Shown here in pieces: positions 1-7,131 of a DNA stretch of 28,884 bases. A program made the translations under genes and the position numbers. The notes under the pieces are model-generated. The model saw only the letters and a program-made list of their open reading frames with translations. It ran no database searches and had not been told where the DNA came from. Positions within the stretch are counted from its first letter, which is position 1, and each line of letters opens with the position of its first letter. Source of the stretch: an uncultured Candidatus Melainabacteria bacterium (GTDB taxonomy: Bacteria; Cyanobacteriota; Vampirovibrionia; Gastranaerophilales; Gastranaerophilaceae); NCBI GenBank assembly GCA_934754855.1, contig CAKVJR010000007.1, positions 1 to 28,884 of the forward strand, read 5' to 3'.

Positions 1-207
1 GTATGTTGCGTAATACATTTCCTGATTTTCGGGTGAATAGTCTTCGTTATAAATTTTCATGCGAATTTCGGCAGTGTTATTTTTTTTGTTGTAGCGAATG
101 CTGTCGAGGTCGATTTCCGCAGCATCTGAAAATGCCTCTTCCGCTGCCGCTGCAATCGGTGCAATCGCCAAAGTTGCAAAAAATATACCGAGCAATAACT
201 TCTTCAT
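1..207 (-). CDS. Partial secreted/periplasmic protein, N-terminal 69 residues only
   Basis: The gene reads leftward off the window edge, so only the N-terminus is present. It opens with MKKLLLGIFFATLAIAPIAA, a classic Sec signal peptide: two lysines, a hydrophobic core, then an Ala-rich stretch with likely cleavage near residues 20-22. The mature part begins acidic (EEAFSDAAEIDLDSI) and continues with a short stretch of beta-strand character. The start ATG (207..205) is preceded on the minus strand by a strong AAGGAG about six bases upstream. It starts 13 bases after the recF stop codon with no terminator between them, so it is probably co-transcribed with recF. I do not recognise the family. 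It is probably exported to the periplasm or outside. Confidence 0.75.
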   Translation of the reverse strand, partial: MKKLLLGIFFATLAIAPIAAAAEEAFSDAAEIDLDSIRYNKKNNTAEIRMKIYNEDYSPENQEMYYATY

Positions 208-220
208 TTTTTCTCCTTTT

Positions 221-1366
221 TTATGCCGGAATAATATCCGCACTGTTTTCATTTTGTATTATCTTATATATTTTAACATTTTCCAAGTATCTTTTGTCAA
301 AATGTAAAGTATCGACAGATGTAATAATTGTTTGGTGATGTTCCTCAATCCCGTTCAGCAGGTACGTTTGACGGATATCGTCAAGTTCTGCCAAAACATC
401 ATCAAGTAACAAAATTGCGTTATATCCTGTTTTTGAGCGGATTAATTCTGTTTCCGCCAATTTCAGGGCAAGAACGATTGTCCGTTGTTGACCTTGTGAG
501 GCAAATTTTTGCGAATTAATATTGTCGATAAAGAACGAAACATCGTCACGGTGCGGTCCTACGACTGATTGTGAACGGATAATTTCTTCATTTCGCTTTT
601 CATCAATTTTTTCGTAAAATTTTTCGGCAATTTTTGCACTCGTCCACTCGGAAACGTCCTCGACATCGACATCTTCGACGATTGACGAATTATAAACAAT
701 GGATAAAGTTTCTTTGAGTGAAATATGCGAATGCTTTTGTCGAGCGTATTTCAAAAGTTCTTTTAAAAAATTTATTCTCAATAAAATTATATTGCTGCCC
801 GTGATTGCAAGTTGCTCGTTCCACACGTCAAGCAGGGCGTTTTCGCAGTTTATGTTTCCGCCCAATGATTTCAAAAAATTGTTTTTTTGCGTCCGAATTT
901 TGTTGTATTTTGAAATTCTGTCCGCATGTGCGGGGTAAAGCGACGAAACAGCCTCGTCGAGCCAAGTTCGACGGTCATCGGGATTCCCCCGAAGAAGAGC
1001 AAGGTCACTTGTCGAAAAACTTACGGAATAAATATGCGAAAGATATTCTGATGTCTTGTTTTTCTTGATTTCATTGACTTTGAGCAATTTTTTCTTTGGC
1101 GGGTTTAAAACTATTTCAAGAGTTGTGTCGCTGTCGTTTTTTTGAAAAACCCCTTTTATTTTCGCAAAATCCTCTCCCCACTTAATGAGTTCACTGTCGT
1201 GTTTTGCTTTGATGGTTTTGAGCGATGCAAGATAGCCGATTGCTTCGAGAAGATTGGTTTTACCCTGTGCATTTTTTCCCGTCAGCAAAATTTTATCCGC
1301 ATCAAAATCGAGGTTCAAATCGGAATAATTGCGAAAATTTCTGAGTTGTATGTTATTTATAAACAT
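221..1366 (-). CDS. recF: DNA replication and repair protein RecF
   Basis: RecF is an SMC-like ATPase that loads RecA, with RecO and RecR, at single-strand gaps next to duplex DNA. At 381 aa it has the usual family length. The N-terminus MFINNIQLRNFRNY matches the RecF start. The Walker A motif GKNAQGKT lies at residues 30-37. The ABC signature appears as ASQGQQRT in the C-terminal third, followed by Walker B (ILLLDDVLAELD) and the D-loop. The conserved N-terminus fixes the start although no Shine-Dalgarno sequence precedes it; a consensus promoter ends six bases before the ATG, suggesting a leaderless mRNA. It is not next to dnaN or gyrB here. A secreted-protein gene follows 13 bases downstream. 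Confidence 0.96.
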   Translation of the reverse strand: MFINNIQLRNFRNYSDLNLDFDADKILLTGKNAQGKTNLLEAIGYLASLKTIKAKHDSELIKWGEDFAKIKGVFQKNDSDTTLEIVLNPPKKKLLKVNEIKKNKTSEYLSHIYSVSFSTSDLALLRGNPDDRRTWLDEAVSSLYPAHADRISKYNKIRTQKNNFLKSLGGNINCENALLDVWNEQLAITGSNIILLRINFLKELLKYARQKHSHISLKETLSIVYNSSIVEDVDVEDVSEWTSAKIAEKFYEKIDEKRNEEIIRSQSVVGPHRDDVSFFIDNINSQKFASQGQQRTIVLALKLAETELIRSKTGYNAILLLDDVLAELDDIRQTYLLNGIEEHHQTIITSVDTLHFDKRYLENVKIYKIIQNENSADIIPA

Positions 1367-1372
1367 AATAAA

Positions 1373-1401
1373 ATTATAGCGTTTTAGTCGTTTTGTGGCA
1401 A
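1373..1401 (-). promoter_or_regulatory. Sigma-70 type promoter of recF, probably leaderless
   Basis: Read on the minus strand, the -35 is TTGCCA (1401..1396), the spacer is 17 bases and the -10 is a perfect TATAAT (1378..1373). Only TTTATT separates the -10 from the recF ATG at 1366, so transcription should begin at or within a base or two of the start codon. Confidence 0.7.
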
Positions 1402-1442
1402 AAATGTTGCACGATGTATAAATTGTCCTCCATTTCGACGAT

Positions 1443-1470
1443 TTTGAAAGGCGTGCAGATACGGTATGAT
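1443..1470 (+). promoter_or_regulatory. Possible promoter of the SulP transporter gene
   Basis: TATGAT at 1465-1470 is a fair -10. A weak TTTGAA/TTGAAA -35 lies 15-16 bases upstream. It sits about 30 bases before the SulP start codon, whose Shine-Dalgarno AAGGA is at 1491-1495. The -35 match is poor, so this is tentative. Confidence 0.35.
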
Positions 1471-1501
1471 TTAAAAAGTGTGTTTGAAAAAAGGATAAAT
1501 T

Positions 1502-3115
1502 ATGAAAAAATTTTCTGCAAATTACCTGAAAGGTAATATTTACGGCGGTATTACGGCTGGCGTAATCGCTCTTCCGTTGGCACTTGCTTTTGGTGTCGCA
1601 AGCGGTATGGGTGCGGCAGCAGGGCTTTACGGGGCAATATTTGTTTGCTTGTTCGCCTCGTTATTTGGCGGCACAAAAACTCAAATCTCAGGTCCGACAG
1701 GACCTATGACGGTTGTCGTTGCCTCAGTTATTGCTCTTTACCCGAATAATCCCAAAATTATTTGTCTGACAATTTGTTTGGCAGGTATTTTTCAAATTCT
1801 TCTCGGCTTGGTGAAAGTCGGCGATTTGATTAAATACGTTCCTTATCCCGTAATTTCGGGTTTTATGTCAGGCGTTGGGGCAATTATCGTTCTTTTGCAA
1901 ATCAATCCGCTCTTTGGGCATGAAGCGTACGGAAATGTTTTGCAAACCGTAAAAAGTTATTTTCATATTTTGCAGAATATTAACCCGCAATGCCTTATTT
2001 TGGGCGTTTTGACCCTGTTAATTATTTATTTTACCCCGAAAAAAATCGGCAAAATTATTCCGTCCTCACTTTTGGCATTGGTTGTAGCAACTGTTGTTGC
2101 CGTAGTTTGCAAGTTTAATGTTCCTGTAATCGGCGAAATACCGACAGGTTTGCCCCATTTTCAACTCGGTTTGGTTTCTTTGAAAGAATTTTATGCAATC
2201 GTGCCTGTCGCTTTGACCTTGGCGGTTTTGGGGTCAATTGACTCTTTGTTGACCTCGCTCGTCGCCGATTCAATGACTCGAACAAAACATAATAGCAATA
2301 AAGAATTAATCGGGCAAGGTCTTGGTAATGCCGTAGCGGGCATGTTTGGTGGAATTGCGGGGGCAGGTGCCACAATGAGAACGGCCGTCAACATTAAATC
2401 GGGCGGAACTGACAGACTTTCGGGTGTCGTTCACTGTATTTTGCTTGCCGTTATTTTGATTTTCCTCGCTCCTGTTGCCTCGAAAATCCCTCTGTGCGTG
2501 CTTTCTGCTATATTAATCAAGGTCGGATTTGATATTATTGACTATAAATTCCTCTCTATCGCAAAAAGCGTGCCACGCAAGGAATTTGCGGTTATGGGAA
2601 TTGTGTTCTTCCTGACTGTTTTCTATGATTTGATTTTTGCCGTCGCTGTCGGTATCGTTCTTGCCTCAATCCTTTTTGCTGCAAGCGTTTCCGCTTCGAC
2701 AAAAATTTCTTCCGTCAAAATTGACGAAATGGACGATGTGAACGACGATATTTTCGATGACGAAAGATATCAAAAATTAATTTCATTCATAAGAATTGAC
2801 GGGGCTTTCTTCTTTGGCTCTTCGGCGTGCGTTCTCAATCAAATTGAAAAGAACTCTCAAGGCGTAAAATGCGTTGTTCTTTATTGTAAACGTGTTGTCA
2901 CGATTGACGTTTCGGCTATTTTTGTCCTCGAAGAAATTATTGAACGTTTTGAAAGTCATGGCGTCAAAGTAATTTTGGTAATGAAAGATTGGCAAATGGT
3001 CGATAAAATCTTGCATGCGGGACTTGCAAAAATTTTGACAGCAGATAACTTTGCTTTCAGTAAAGAAACCGCATTAATTAAGGCAAAACGTATGGTTCGA
3101 CATTATCTGAAATAA
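1502..3115 (+). CDS. SulP-family anion transporter with C-terminal STAS domain
   Basis: This is an inner-membrane transporter of the SLC26/SulP family, whose members move sulfate, bicarbonate or other anions, often with Na+ or H+. The 537 aa start with a short basic N-terminus, then many hydrophobic segments. The family pattern is visible in AIPLALAFGVASG-type sequence (written ALPLALAFGVASG here) around residues 23-35 and in the GPTGPMTVVVA motif near 65. The last ~100 residues form a STAS domain, including FIRIDGAFFFGSS and the VVTIDVSAIFVLEEI segment. Substrate cannot be read from sequence; cyanobacterial BicA and sulfate permeases both belong here. It is a single-gene unit with good AAGGA spacing upstream and a terminator just downstream. 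Confidence is high for family and low for substrate. Confidence 0.93.
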   Translation: MKKFSANYLKGNIYGGITAGVIALPLALAFGVASGMGAAAGLYGAIFVCLFASLFGGTKTQISGPTGPMTVVVASVIALYPNNPKIICLTICLAGIFQILLGLVKVGDLIKYVPYPVISGFMSGVGAIIVLLQINPLFGHEAYGNVLQTVKSYFHILQNINPQCLILGVLTLLIIYFTPKKIGKIIPSSLLALVVATVVAVVCKFNVPVIGEIPTGLPHFQLGLVSLKEFYAIVPVALTLAVLGSIDSLLTSLVADSMTRTKHNSNKELIGQGLGNAVAGMFGGIAGAGATMRTAVNIKSGGTDRLSGVVHCILLAVILIFLAPVASKIPLCVLSAILIKVGFDIIDYKFLSIAKSVPRKEFAVMGIVFFLTVFYDLIFAVAVGIVLASILFAASVSASTKISSVKIDEMDDVNDDIFDDERYQKLISFIRIDGAFFFGSSACVLNQIEKNSQGVKCVVLYCKRVVTIDVSAIFVLEEIIERFESHGVKVILVMKDWQMVDKILHAGLAKILTADNFAFSKETALIKAKRMVRHYLK

Positions 3116-3148
3116 ATTTTGTATTTTGAATTTTAAATCTTAAATCTT

Positions 3149-3174
3149 AAAACCGACTTCAGGTCGGTTTTTTG
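3149..3174 (+). terminator. Rho-independent terminator of the SulP gene
   Basis: A 9-bp stem (AAAACCGAC pairing with GTCGGTTTT) with loop TTCAG is followed by a short T run and lies about 35 bases after the SulP stop codon. Confidence 0.85.
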
Positions 3175-3224
3175 TTTGCTTGTAAATAATAAACCATGTA
3201 AAATCTGAACTTTAGACAACATCA

Positions 3225-3250
3225 TCATTCTGAGGGAACAAGCGAGCAGG
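3225..3250 (+). repeat. Dispersed repeat copy, TCATTCTGAGGGAACAAGCG type
   Basis: This copy matches, in inverted orientation and imperfectly, the sequence at 4003-4026 (TCATTCTAAGGAACGAGCGG when read on the minus strand). The two copies bracket most of the gene-free stretch. The core CATTCTGAG is also the arm of the 79-bp inverted-repeat element just downstream. Confidence 0.65.
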
Positions 3251-3260
3251 TGATATAACT

Positions 3261-3339
3261 GTCATTCTGAGCCTTTAGGCGAAGAAGCTGTGAAAAATTG
3301 CTGAAAACAGATTCTTCGGGATAAATTCCTCAGAATGAC
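3261..3339. repeat. 79-bp nested inverted-repeat element (MITE/REP-like)
   Basis: The outer arms are a perfect 11-bp inverted repeat: GTCATTCTGAG at 3261-3271 and CTCAGAATGAC at 3329-3339. The inner arms are GAAGAAGCTGT (3281-3291) and ACAGATTCTTC (3307-3317), which pair at 10 of 11 positions. A small hairpin GCCTTTAGGC sits between the arms on the left side. The element can fold into a long hairpin on either strand. It carries no coding sequence. Confidence 0.75.
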
Positions 3340-3368
3340 GGTGAACCCCGAATTTTATAAGAAATAAC

Positions 3369-3396
3369 CGTCATTGCGAATGAAGTGAAATAATTG
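3369..3396. repeat. CGTCATTGCG-type dispersed repeat fragment
   Basis: The 28 bases beginning CGTCATTGCGAATGAAGTGA resemble a degraded copy of the CGTCATTGCGAGCGAAGCGA repeat type that, as I recall, occurs in many unrelated bacterial genomes. Only one copy is visible in the window. Confidence 0.5.
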
Positions 3397-3423
3397 TTTC
3401 CCTCAAAGTTATTGAGATAAAAA

Positions 3424-3465
3424 ACAACCTGTCAGTGTGTTTTTTAATACAACCTCTCAGTGTGT
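3424..3465. repeat. Two 17-bp direct repeats, 25-bp period
   Basis: ACAACCTGTCAGTGTGT at 3424-3440 and ACAACCTCTCAGTGTGT at 3449-3465 differ at a single base and are separated by eight A/T-rich bases. Function is unknown. They could be a short tandem duplication or protein binding sites. Confidence 0.7.
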
Positions 3466-3952
3466 GTCAATAGGTCAAAATGCAGTAGCCGCAAGGCTTA
3501 CGTCTTGTTGAAAAATTCCCGAAAAAAGGGCAAAAAAAAGAGACTTTTTCAAGTCCCCCGAAAGCTGTTATGCTTCCTCGTGTGTAAGTGAAAGGTTTAG
3601 TGTGTATGGTAAGTGTGTGTGAAAAATATCTCCTTTAAAAATAAATCTCTTTTAATAACCTCTCTATATATATAAAGTATATATTGTATATCTGAATTTC
3701 AAGAAAAAAGTCTTTTTTGAAAAGATTTTTTTTAAAACCAATAAATACAAGGCTTTAATGCTAAAAATTCATATTTACAAAAGTTAATAAATGGTTTAAA
3801 ATACCAATTTCTTTATAAAAACAACTGAAAAATGGGGAAAATTCTGTTATATTTCTTAATAAAACAGGCCTATTTTATGTAGATGGAGTTTGTTTTTTGC
3901 TTTAAATTTCTACGCTATTGGAGAACCTTTGAACACTGTAAATAATCGCATT

Positions 3953-3991
3953 AAAACGGATTCTTCGGTTTTTACAAAACCTCAGAATGAC
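3953..3991. repeat. Inverted copy of the CATTCTGAG/GAAGAATC repeat
   Basis: On the minus strand this reads GTCATTCTGAG, a spacer, then CGAAGAATCCG. These are the same two blocks, in the same order, as the left half of the 79-bp element at 3261-3339. It is an inverted, shortened relative of that element. Confidence 0.6.
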
Positions 3992-4002
3992 AATTATACA
4001 TT

Positions 4003-4026
4003 CTGTCCGCTCGTTCCTTAGAATGA
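4003..4026 (-). repeat. Inverted partner of the repeat at 3225-3250
   Basis: On the minus strand it reads TCATTCTAAGGAACGAGCGG. It matches the copy at 3225-3250 with a few substitutions and one missing base, in the opposite orientation. Confidence 0.6.
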
Positions 4027-4118
4027 CGATTTTGGGGGACGAAAAAATGCTTACTTGTCGTCATGTTTTTCTGTTTTTAGCGGAAAAATCCCAAAATTAG
4101 TTACGAAAAATTACGAAA

Positions 4119-4147
4119 TTTATTTTTCGTGGCATAAGGTCTATAAT
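4119..4147 (+). promoter_or_regulatory. Probable promoter of the YitT-family gene
   Basis: A perfect -10, TATAAT at 4142-4147, lies 20 bases before the start codon. The -35 at the usual 17-base distance is a weak TTTATT (4119-4124). Transcription would start near 4154, right at the Shine-Dalgarno GAGGGGAG, giving a leader of only about 13 bases. Confidence 0.5.
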
Positions 4148-4166
4148 TGGAACGAGGGGAGTTCCT

Positions 4167-5048
4167 ATGAATATATTTGGAAGAAAAATCTCGGCGGAGA
4201 ATATTTGGACATTAATCCGAAGAATGATATTTTTGGCGATAGGTGCTTTTATAGCGGCATTTGCGTTGGAATGTCTGCTTATACCGAATGAAATCGTTGA
4301 CGGCGGGGTAATCGGTATTTCAATGATGACGTCGTTTAAGACGGGGTTGCCGTTGGGATATGTGATTATTGCGTTAAATTTTCCGTTCATTTTAATGGCG
4401 TTGAAAAAATTGGGTAAAATGTTTGTCTTTTTGACATTTTTTGCGACGGTAATGTTGGCGGTTGCGACGGAGATTGTGCCGATTTGCCTGCACCATAAGG
4501 AATTGCACAATCCGTTTTTGGCTTGTATTTTCGGCGGTATTGCACTTGGTATCGGTGTTGGTACGATTTTGAGAAACCATGGTTCGACTGACGGAACGGA
4601 AATGGTTGCGGTATCTTTTGCAAGAAAGACGCCGTTTTCCGTTGGTGAAATTATTATGTTTTTCAATTTGTTTATCTTCGGAGCGGCGGGATTTGTTTAT
4701 AAAAACCCTGAAAGTGCCTTATATTCGATAGTTACGTATTATATTACTTTTAAAGTAATTGATATGGTGCTTGAGGGCTTGAACGAATCTAAGTCTATTT
4801 TTATAATTTCCGACGAGTGGGAAAAAGTCGGTACGGAAATTATGTCGATGATGGATACGAGTGTCACTTATATCGATGCCGAGGGCGGATATTCAGGGCG
4901 TAAAAAAAGAATTGTTTATTGTGTAATTTCAAGACTTGAAATTGCGAAAATCAAATCGTTGACGAAAGAAATTGACCCGAAAGCGTTTATTGCGATAGAA
5001 AATGTCCACGAAGTCGAGGGCGTTCGGGTGAAGAAAAAACATTTTTAG
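4167..5048 (+). CDS. YitT-family membrane protein (DUF161 plus DUF2179)
   Basis: The protein is 293 aa with about five to six hydrophobic segments in the first 215 residues. The family patterns PNEIVDGGVIGISMM (near residues 42-56) and GIALGIGVGTILRNHGSTDGTEMVA mark the YitT membrane domain. The C-terminal ~75 residues (KSIFIISDEWEKVGTEIM through YCVISRLEIAKIKSL) form the soluble DUF2179 domain, which ends in a charged KKKHF tail. The biochemical function of the family is not established; it is widespread in low-GC bacteria. The start is set by GAGGGGAG five bases upstream of the ATG. It converges on the methyltransferase gene, with only four bases between the two stop codons and no obvious shared terminator. 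Confidence 0.9.
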   Translation: MNIFGRKISAENIWTLIRRMIFLAIGAFIAAFALECLLIPNEIVDGGVIGISMMTSFKTGLPLGYVIIALNFPFILMALKKLGKMFVFLTFFATVMLAVATEIVPICLHHKELHNPFLACIFGGIALGIGVGTILRNHGSTDGTEMVAVSFARKTPFSVGEIIMFFNLFIFGAAGFVYKNPESALYSIVTYYITFKVIDMVLEGLNESKSIFIISDEWEKVGTEIMSMMDTSVTYIDAEGGYSGRKKRIVYCVISRLEIAKIKSLTKEIDPKAFIAIENVHEVEGVRVKKKHF

Positions 5049-5052
5049 AATG

Positions 5053-6270
5053 TTAAATTGCCAAAGGTATCTGCGTATATGTTTCCGATTGTGGTAAATC
5101 GACTTGTTTAAACAATTGGTTCGCCATATACTCAATAACTTTGACATTGACTGCATTACCAAATTGTTTGTATGCTTGTTTGTCGTTTGAATTAAATTTA
5201 AATGAATCCGGAAAACTTTGCAGTCTGGCAGCCTCTCTTGGTGTTAACCTTCTTTTTTCTTTTCCGATTATTGGAATTTGCACCATTGCAACCAATGCAG
5301 GAAAAACACTGGGTCTTTTTACTCGAATACCTGAAGGTCTGAATTGGATTAATGCCTCCCATACAGAAGAACAACTTGTTCCGCATTGCCATTCAAATTT
5401 TTGTTCTGTGTTTGTAAAATCTTGAAGATAGTTCCATTTTTTTAACCATTCGTCAATAAATTGTTTATTGTTCTCGTATAATTGACGATTTTTAATTATA
5501 AAAATTTCTTTCCATTGAGGATATTTAAGTGCCTTGTAGTCATAATTTTTGTTAAACTCAAATGCCCAAACAGGGAAACCTATTATTTCCTCTTTGATTC
5601 CTTTTATGAATTCGTCCCAACAATTAAGGACCATTTCTTCGTGTTTTGAAATATGATATTTTTGTTCGGCAGAAGAATGTTCAATAATTGAAGAGTTAAT
5701 AAAATCGAGATTGTTTTTGTCAACTTGAGGTATTGTTATATTTAGGCTCCTGACACCCATAGACTTGTGGATACCAAGAATAACTACACGTTCTCTTATT
5801 TGAGGAATCCCGAGTTGATGTGGACTTATTATTAAAGGTTCTTCTGTAATGACATAATCAAGTTCTTTAAGTGAATTTTTAATAACATTCCAAGTATTAC
5901 CGTTGTCGTGTGCGGTTAAGTTTCTTACATTTTCTAATATAAAGTAAGGTGTTTTGTGAAATTTTAAAATTCTTAAGATTTCAAAGAATAAAGTGCCCCT
6001 TGTTTCATCTGCAAATCCTTTTTGATGTCCTGCTTTGGAAAATGCTTGGCAAGGAAATCCTGCACATAGGACATCGTGTTTCGGAATGTTTTCTTCTTTT
6101 ATATCTCGAATATTTATGTCAGGGTCAATGCCGTAATTTTCTTTGTAAGTTTCGATTGCAAATTTATCAATTTCTGATGCAAAAACACATGTTCCGCCCA
6201 GATTTTTCATTGCTTGATGAAATCCGCCGATGCCAGAAAATAAATCGATAAATTTAAAATTTTTTAGCAT
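5053..6270 (-). CDS. DNA (cytosine-5-)-methyltransferase of a type II R-M system
   Basis: This enzyme methylates cytosine C5 within a specific DNA site using S-adenosylmethionine, protecting the host from its partner nuclease. At 405 aa it has the motifs in order: motif I DLFSGIGGF (residues 9-17), motif IV GFPCQAFSKAG with catalytic Cys74, motif VI ENVRNL (113-118), motif VIII IPQIRERVVILG, a long variable/target-recognition region of about 170 residues, motif IX RRLTPREAARLQSFPDSF, and motif X YKQFGNAVNVKVIEYM. All catalytic residues are present. The target sequence cannot be read. The start is supported by GGAG upstream on the minus strand. The nuclease-like gene lies 48 bases upstream on the same strand, so nuclease and methylase are probably one operon. 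The pair looks more A+T-rich than aspS next door. Confidence 0.95.
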   Translation of the reverse strand: MLKNFKFIDLFSGIGGFHQAMKNLGGTCVFASEIDKFAIETYKENYGIDPDINIRDIKEENIPKHDVLCAGFPCQAFSKAGHQKGFADETRGTLFFEILRILKFHKTPYFILENVRNLTAHDNGNTWNVIKNSLKELDYVITEEPLIISPHQLGIPQIRERVVILGIHKSMGVRSLNITIPQVDKNNLDFINSSIIEHSSAEQKYHISKHEEMVLNCWDEFIKGIKEEIIGFPVWAFEFNKNYDYKALKYPQWKEIFIIKNRQLYENNKQFIDEWLKKWNYLQDFTNTEQKFEWQCGTSCSSVWEALIQFRPSGIRVKRPSVFPALVAMVQIPIIGKEKRRLTPREAARLQSFPDSFKFNSNDKQAYKQFGNAVNVKVIEYMANQLFKQVDLPQSETYTQIPLAI

Positions 6271-6318
6271 AAATTCTCCAAAAGATAATTACACTTTACA
6301 ATATCAAGATTGAAAAAT

Positions 6319-7008
6319 CTATAAATTGTTATTAAAGTTAAATTTTTTAATTTTTAAATAATTATTGTTTTTTATATCAAGCATAAGTTTGGGATTTCTT
6401 GCAGAACCGTCGGCATTTCTGAAATTTGCCTGAAATTTTCCGCAAGATTGAACATTGTCTTTATTAACAAAAACAAAAATTAATTCTCTGGGGGTAAAAT
6501 TAATTTTTCTTTTTCGAGAAGGTGCTTTTCGTTTAATTCGTTCTTTTTCATAATTACTTGTACCACCTTTAAATAAGTCATGCCACTTTTTAAAAGATTG
6601 GTTGTCATCATCATAATCACTTTCTCCTGATATTATGATAAAACCGATAGTGCCATATTCTTCGATTGCTTGATTTGATTCGACACAACCGTTTGTCGGG
6701 ATTTTTCCGTTGTCAGACTTGCTTTTGTTTATACTGTGTGCTTTAAAATCCCACGGTATTGTTTTGAATCCGTCAAATTCAACATTTCCGTATTTTGGAC
6801 CGGGAGTTTGCATAAAAGCGTTTCGGCTTAGAATTTTTTCACACATAAATTGAAAATAAAATCCAATCCATTCCATTTGCCGCCAGTTTCTGCAATCATT
6901 TTGTTTCATATATTCAATACATTCTTTTCCGTCCCAAAAATCGGGAAGATTTTTTGATAATTTTTCAAAAATTTCGTACATTTCATTTTCATATAAAAAA
7001 TCAGGCAT
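6319..7008 (-). CDS. Putative type II restriction endonuclease, PD-(D/E)XK-like
   Basis: The protein is 229 aa, sits directly upstream of a C5 methyltransferase on the same strand, and has a plausible PD-(D/E)XK core: VEFDGF about residues 75-80, then IPWDFKAH, which supplies the D-x-K pair. The N-terminal part is helical and aromatic-rich (RNWRQMEWIGFYFQFMCEKIL). A basic stretch (KERIKRKAPSRKRKINFTPREL) precedes a final beta-strand FVFVN, consistent with DNA binding. I cannot name the restriction family or recognition site. The endonuclease assignment is inferred from gene pairing and the D-x-K motif. The start ATG has AAGGA upstream on the minus strand. Gene order is nuclease first, methylase second, which raises the question of how methylation is established before cutting. 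Confidence 0.75.
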   Translation of the reverse strand: MPDFLYENEMYEIFEKLSKNLPDFWDGKECIEYMKQNDCRNWRQMEWIGFYFQFMCEKILSRNAFMQTPGPKYGNVEFDGFKTIPWDFKAHSINKSKSDNGKIPTNGCVESNQAIEEYGTIGFIIISGESDYDDDNQSFKKWHDLFKGGTSNYEKERIKRKAPSRKRKINFTPRELIFVFVNKDNVQSCGKFQANFRNADGSARNPKLMLDIKNNNYLKIKKFNFNNNL

Positions 7009-7067
7009 GCTTTTTTCCTTTTTGATTTTATTTTAGCATATATGTGTTTTAAAAATTTTACGGTTTC

Positions 7068-7097
7068 TTGATTTAAAGATACCTTTGTTGTTAAATT
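7068..7097 (+). promoter_or_regulatory. Possible promoter of the aspS-dnaA transcription unit
   Basis: TTGATT (7068-7073) and TAAATT (7092-7097) with an 18-base spacer lie about 35 bases before the aspS start codon. The match is moderate in a very A+T-rich gap, so a chance match is possible. Confidence 0.35.
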
Positions 7098-7131
7098 AAG
7101 GAAAAACTAAGTTAAGGTGAGAAAGAAAATT

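Larger units (their letters stand above)
3175..4118. other. Gene-free, repeat-rich intergenic stretch of about 0.9 kb
   Basis: No reading frame here has a credible ribosome binding site or recognisable protein. The stretch holds several inverted copies of a CATTCTGAG-type repeat, one CGTCATTGCG-type repeat, a pair of 17-bp direct repeats, a short hairpin GACTTTTTCAAGTC near 3541-3556, and a very A+T-rich block (about 3620-3850) with alternating TA tracts. It looks like a site where dispersed repeats have accumulated. A small RNA cannot be excluded, but nothing distinctive marks one. Confidence 0.7.

Noticed and set aside
3..338. Plus-strand reading frame of 111 codons at the left edge
   Set aside because: It lies antisense to the signal-peptide gene and the end of recF, both of which have better support, and lacks a ribosome binding site and any protein-like composition.
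4055..4291. Small plus-strand frame ahead of the YitT gene
   Set aside because: It overlaps the promoter and the first 40 codons of the YitT gene in another frame and resembles no protein.
4097..4666. 189-codon minus-strand frame opposite the YitT gene
   Set aside because: Low-complexity Ile/Asn/Pro-rich translation, antisense to conserved membrane-protein codons.
6271..6318. Controller protein or terminator between nuclease and methylase genes
   Set aside because: The gap is only 48 bases and holds a ribosome binding site and A/T-rich sequence, with no reading frame or stable stem.
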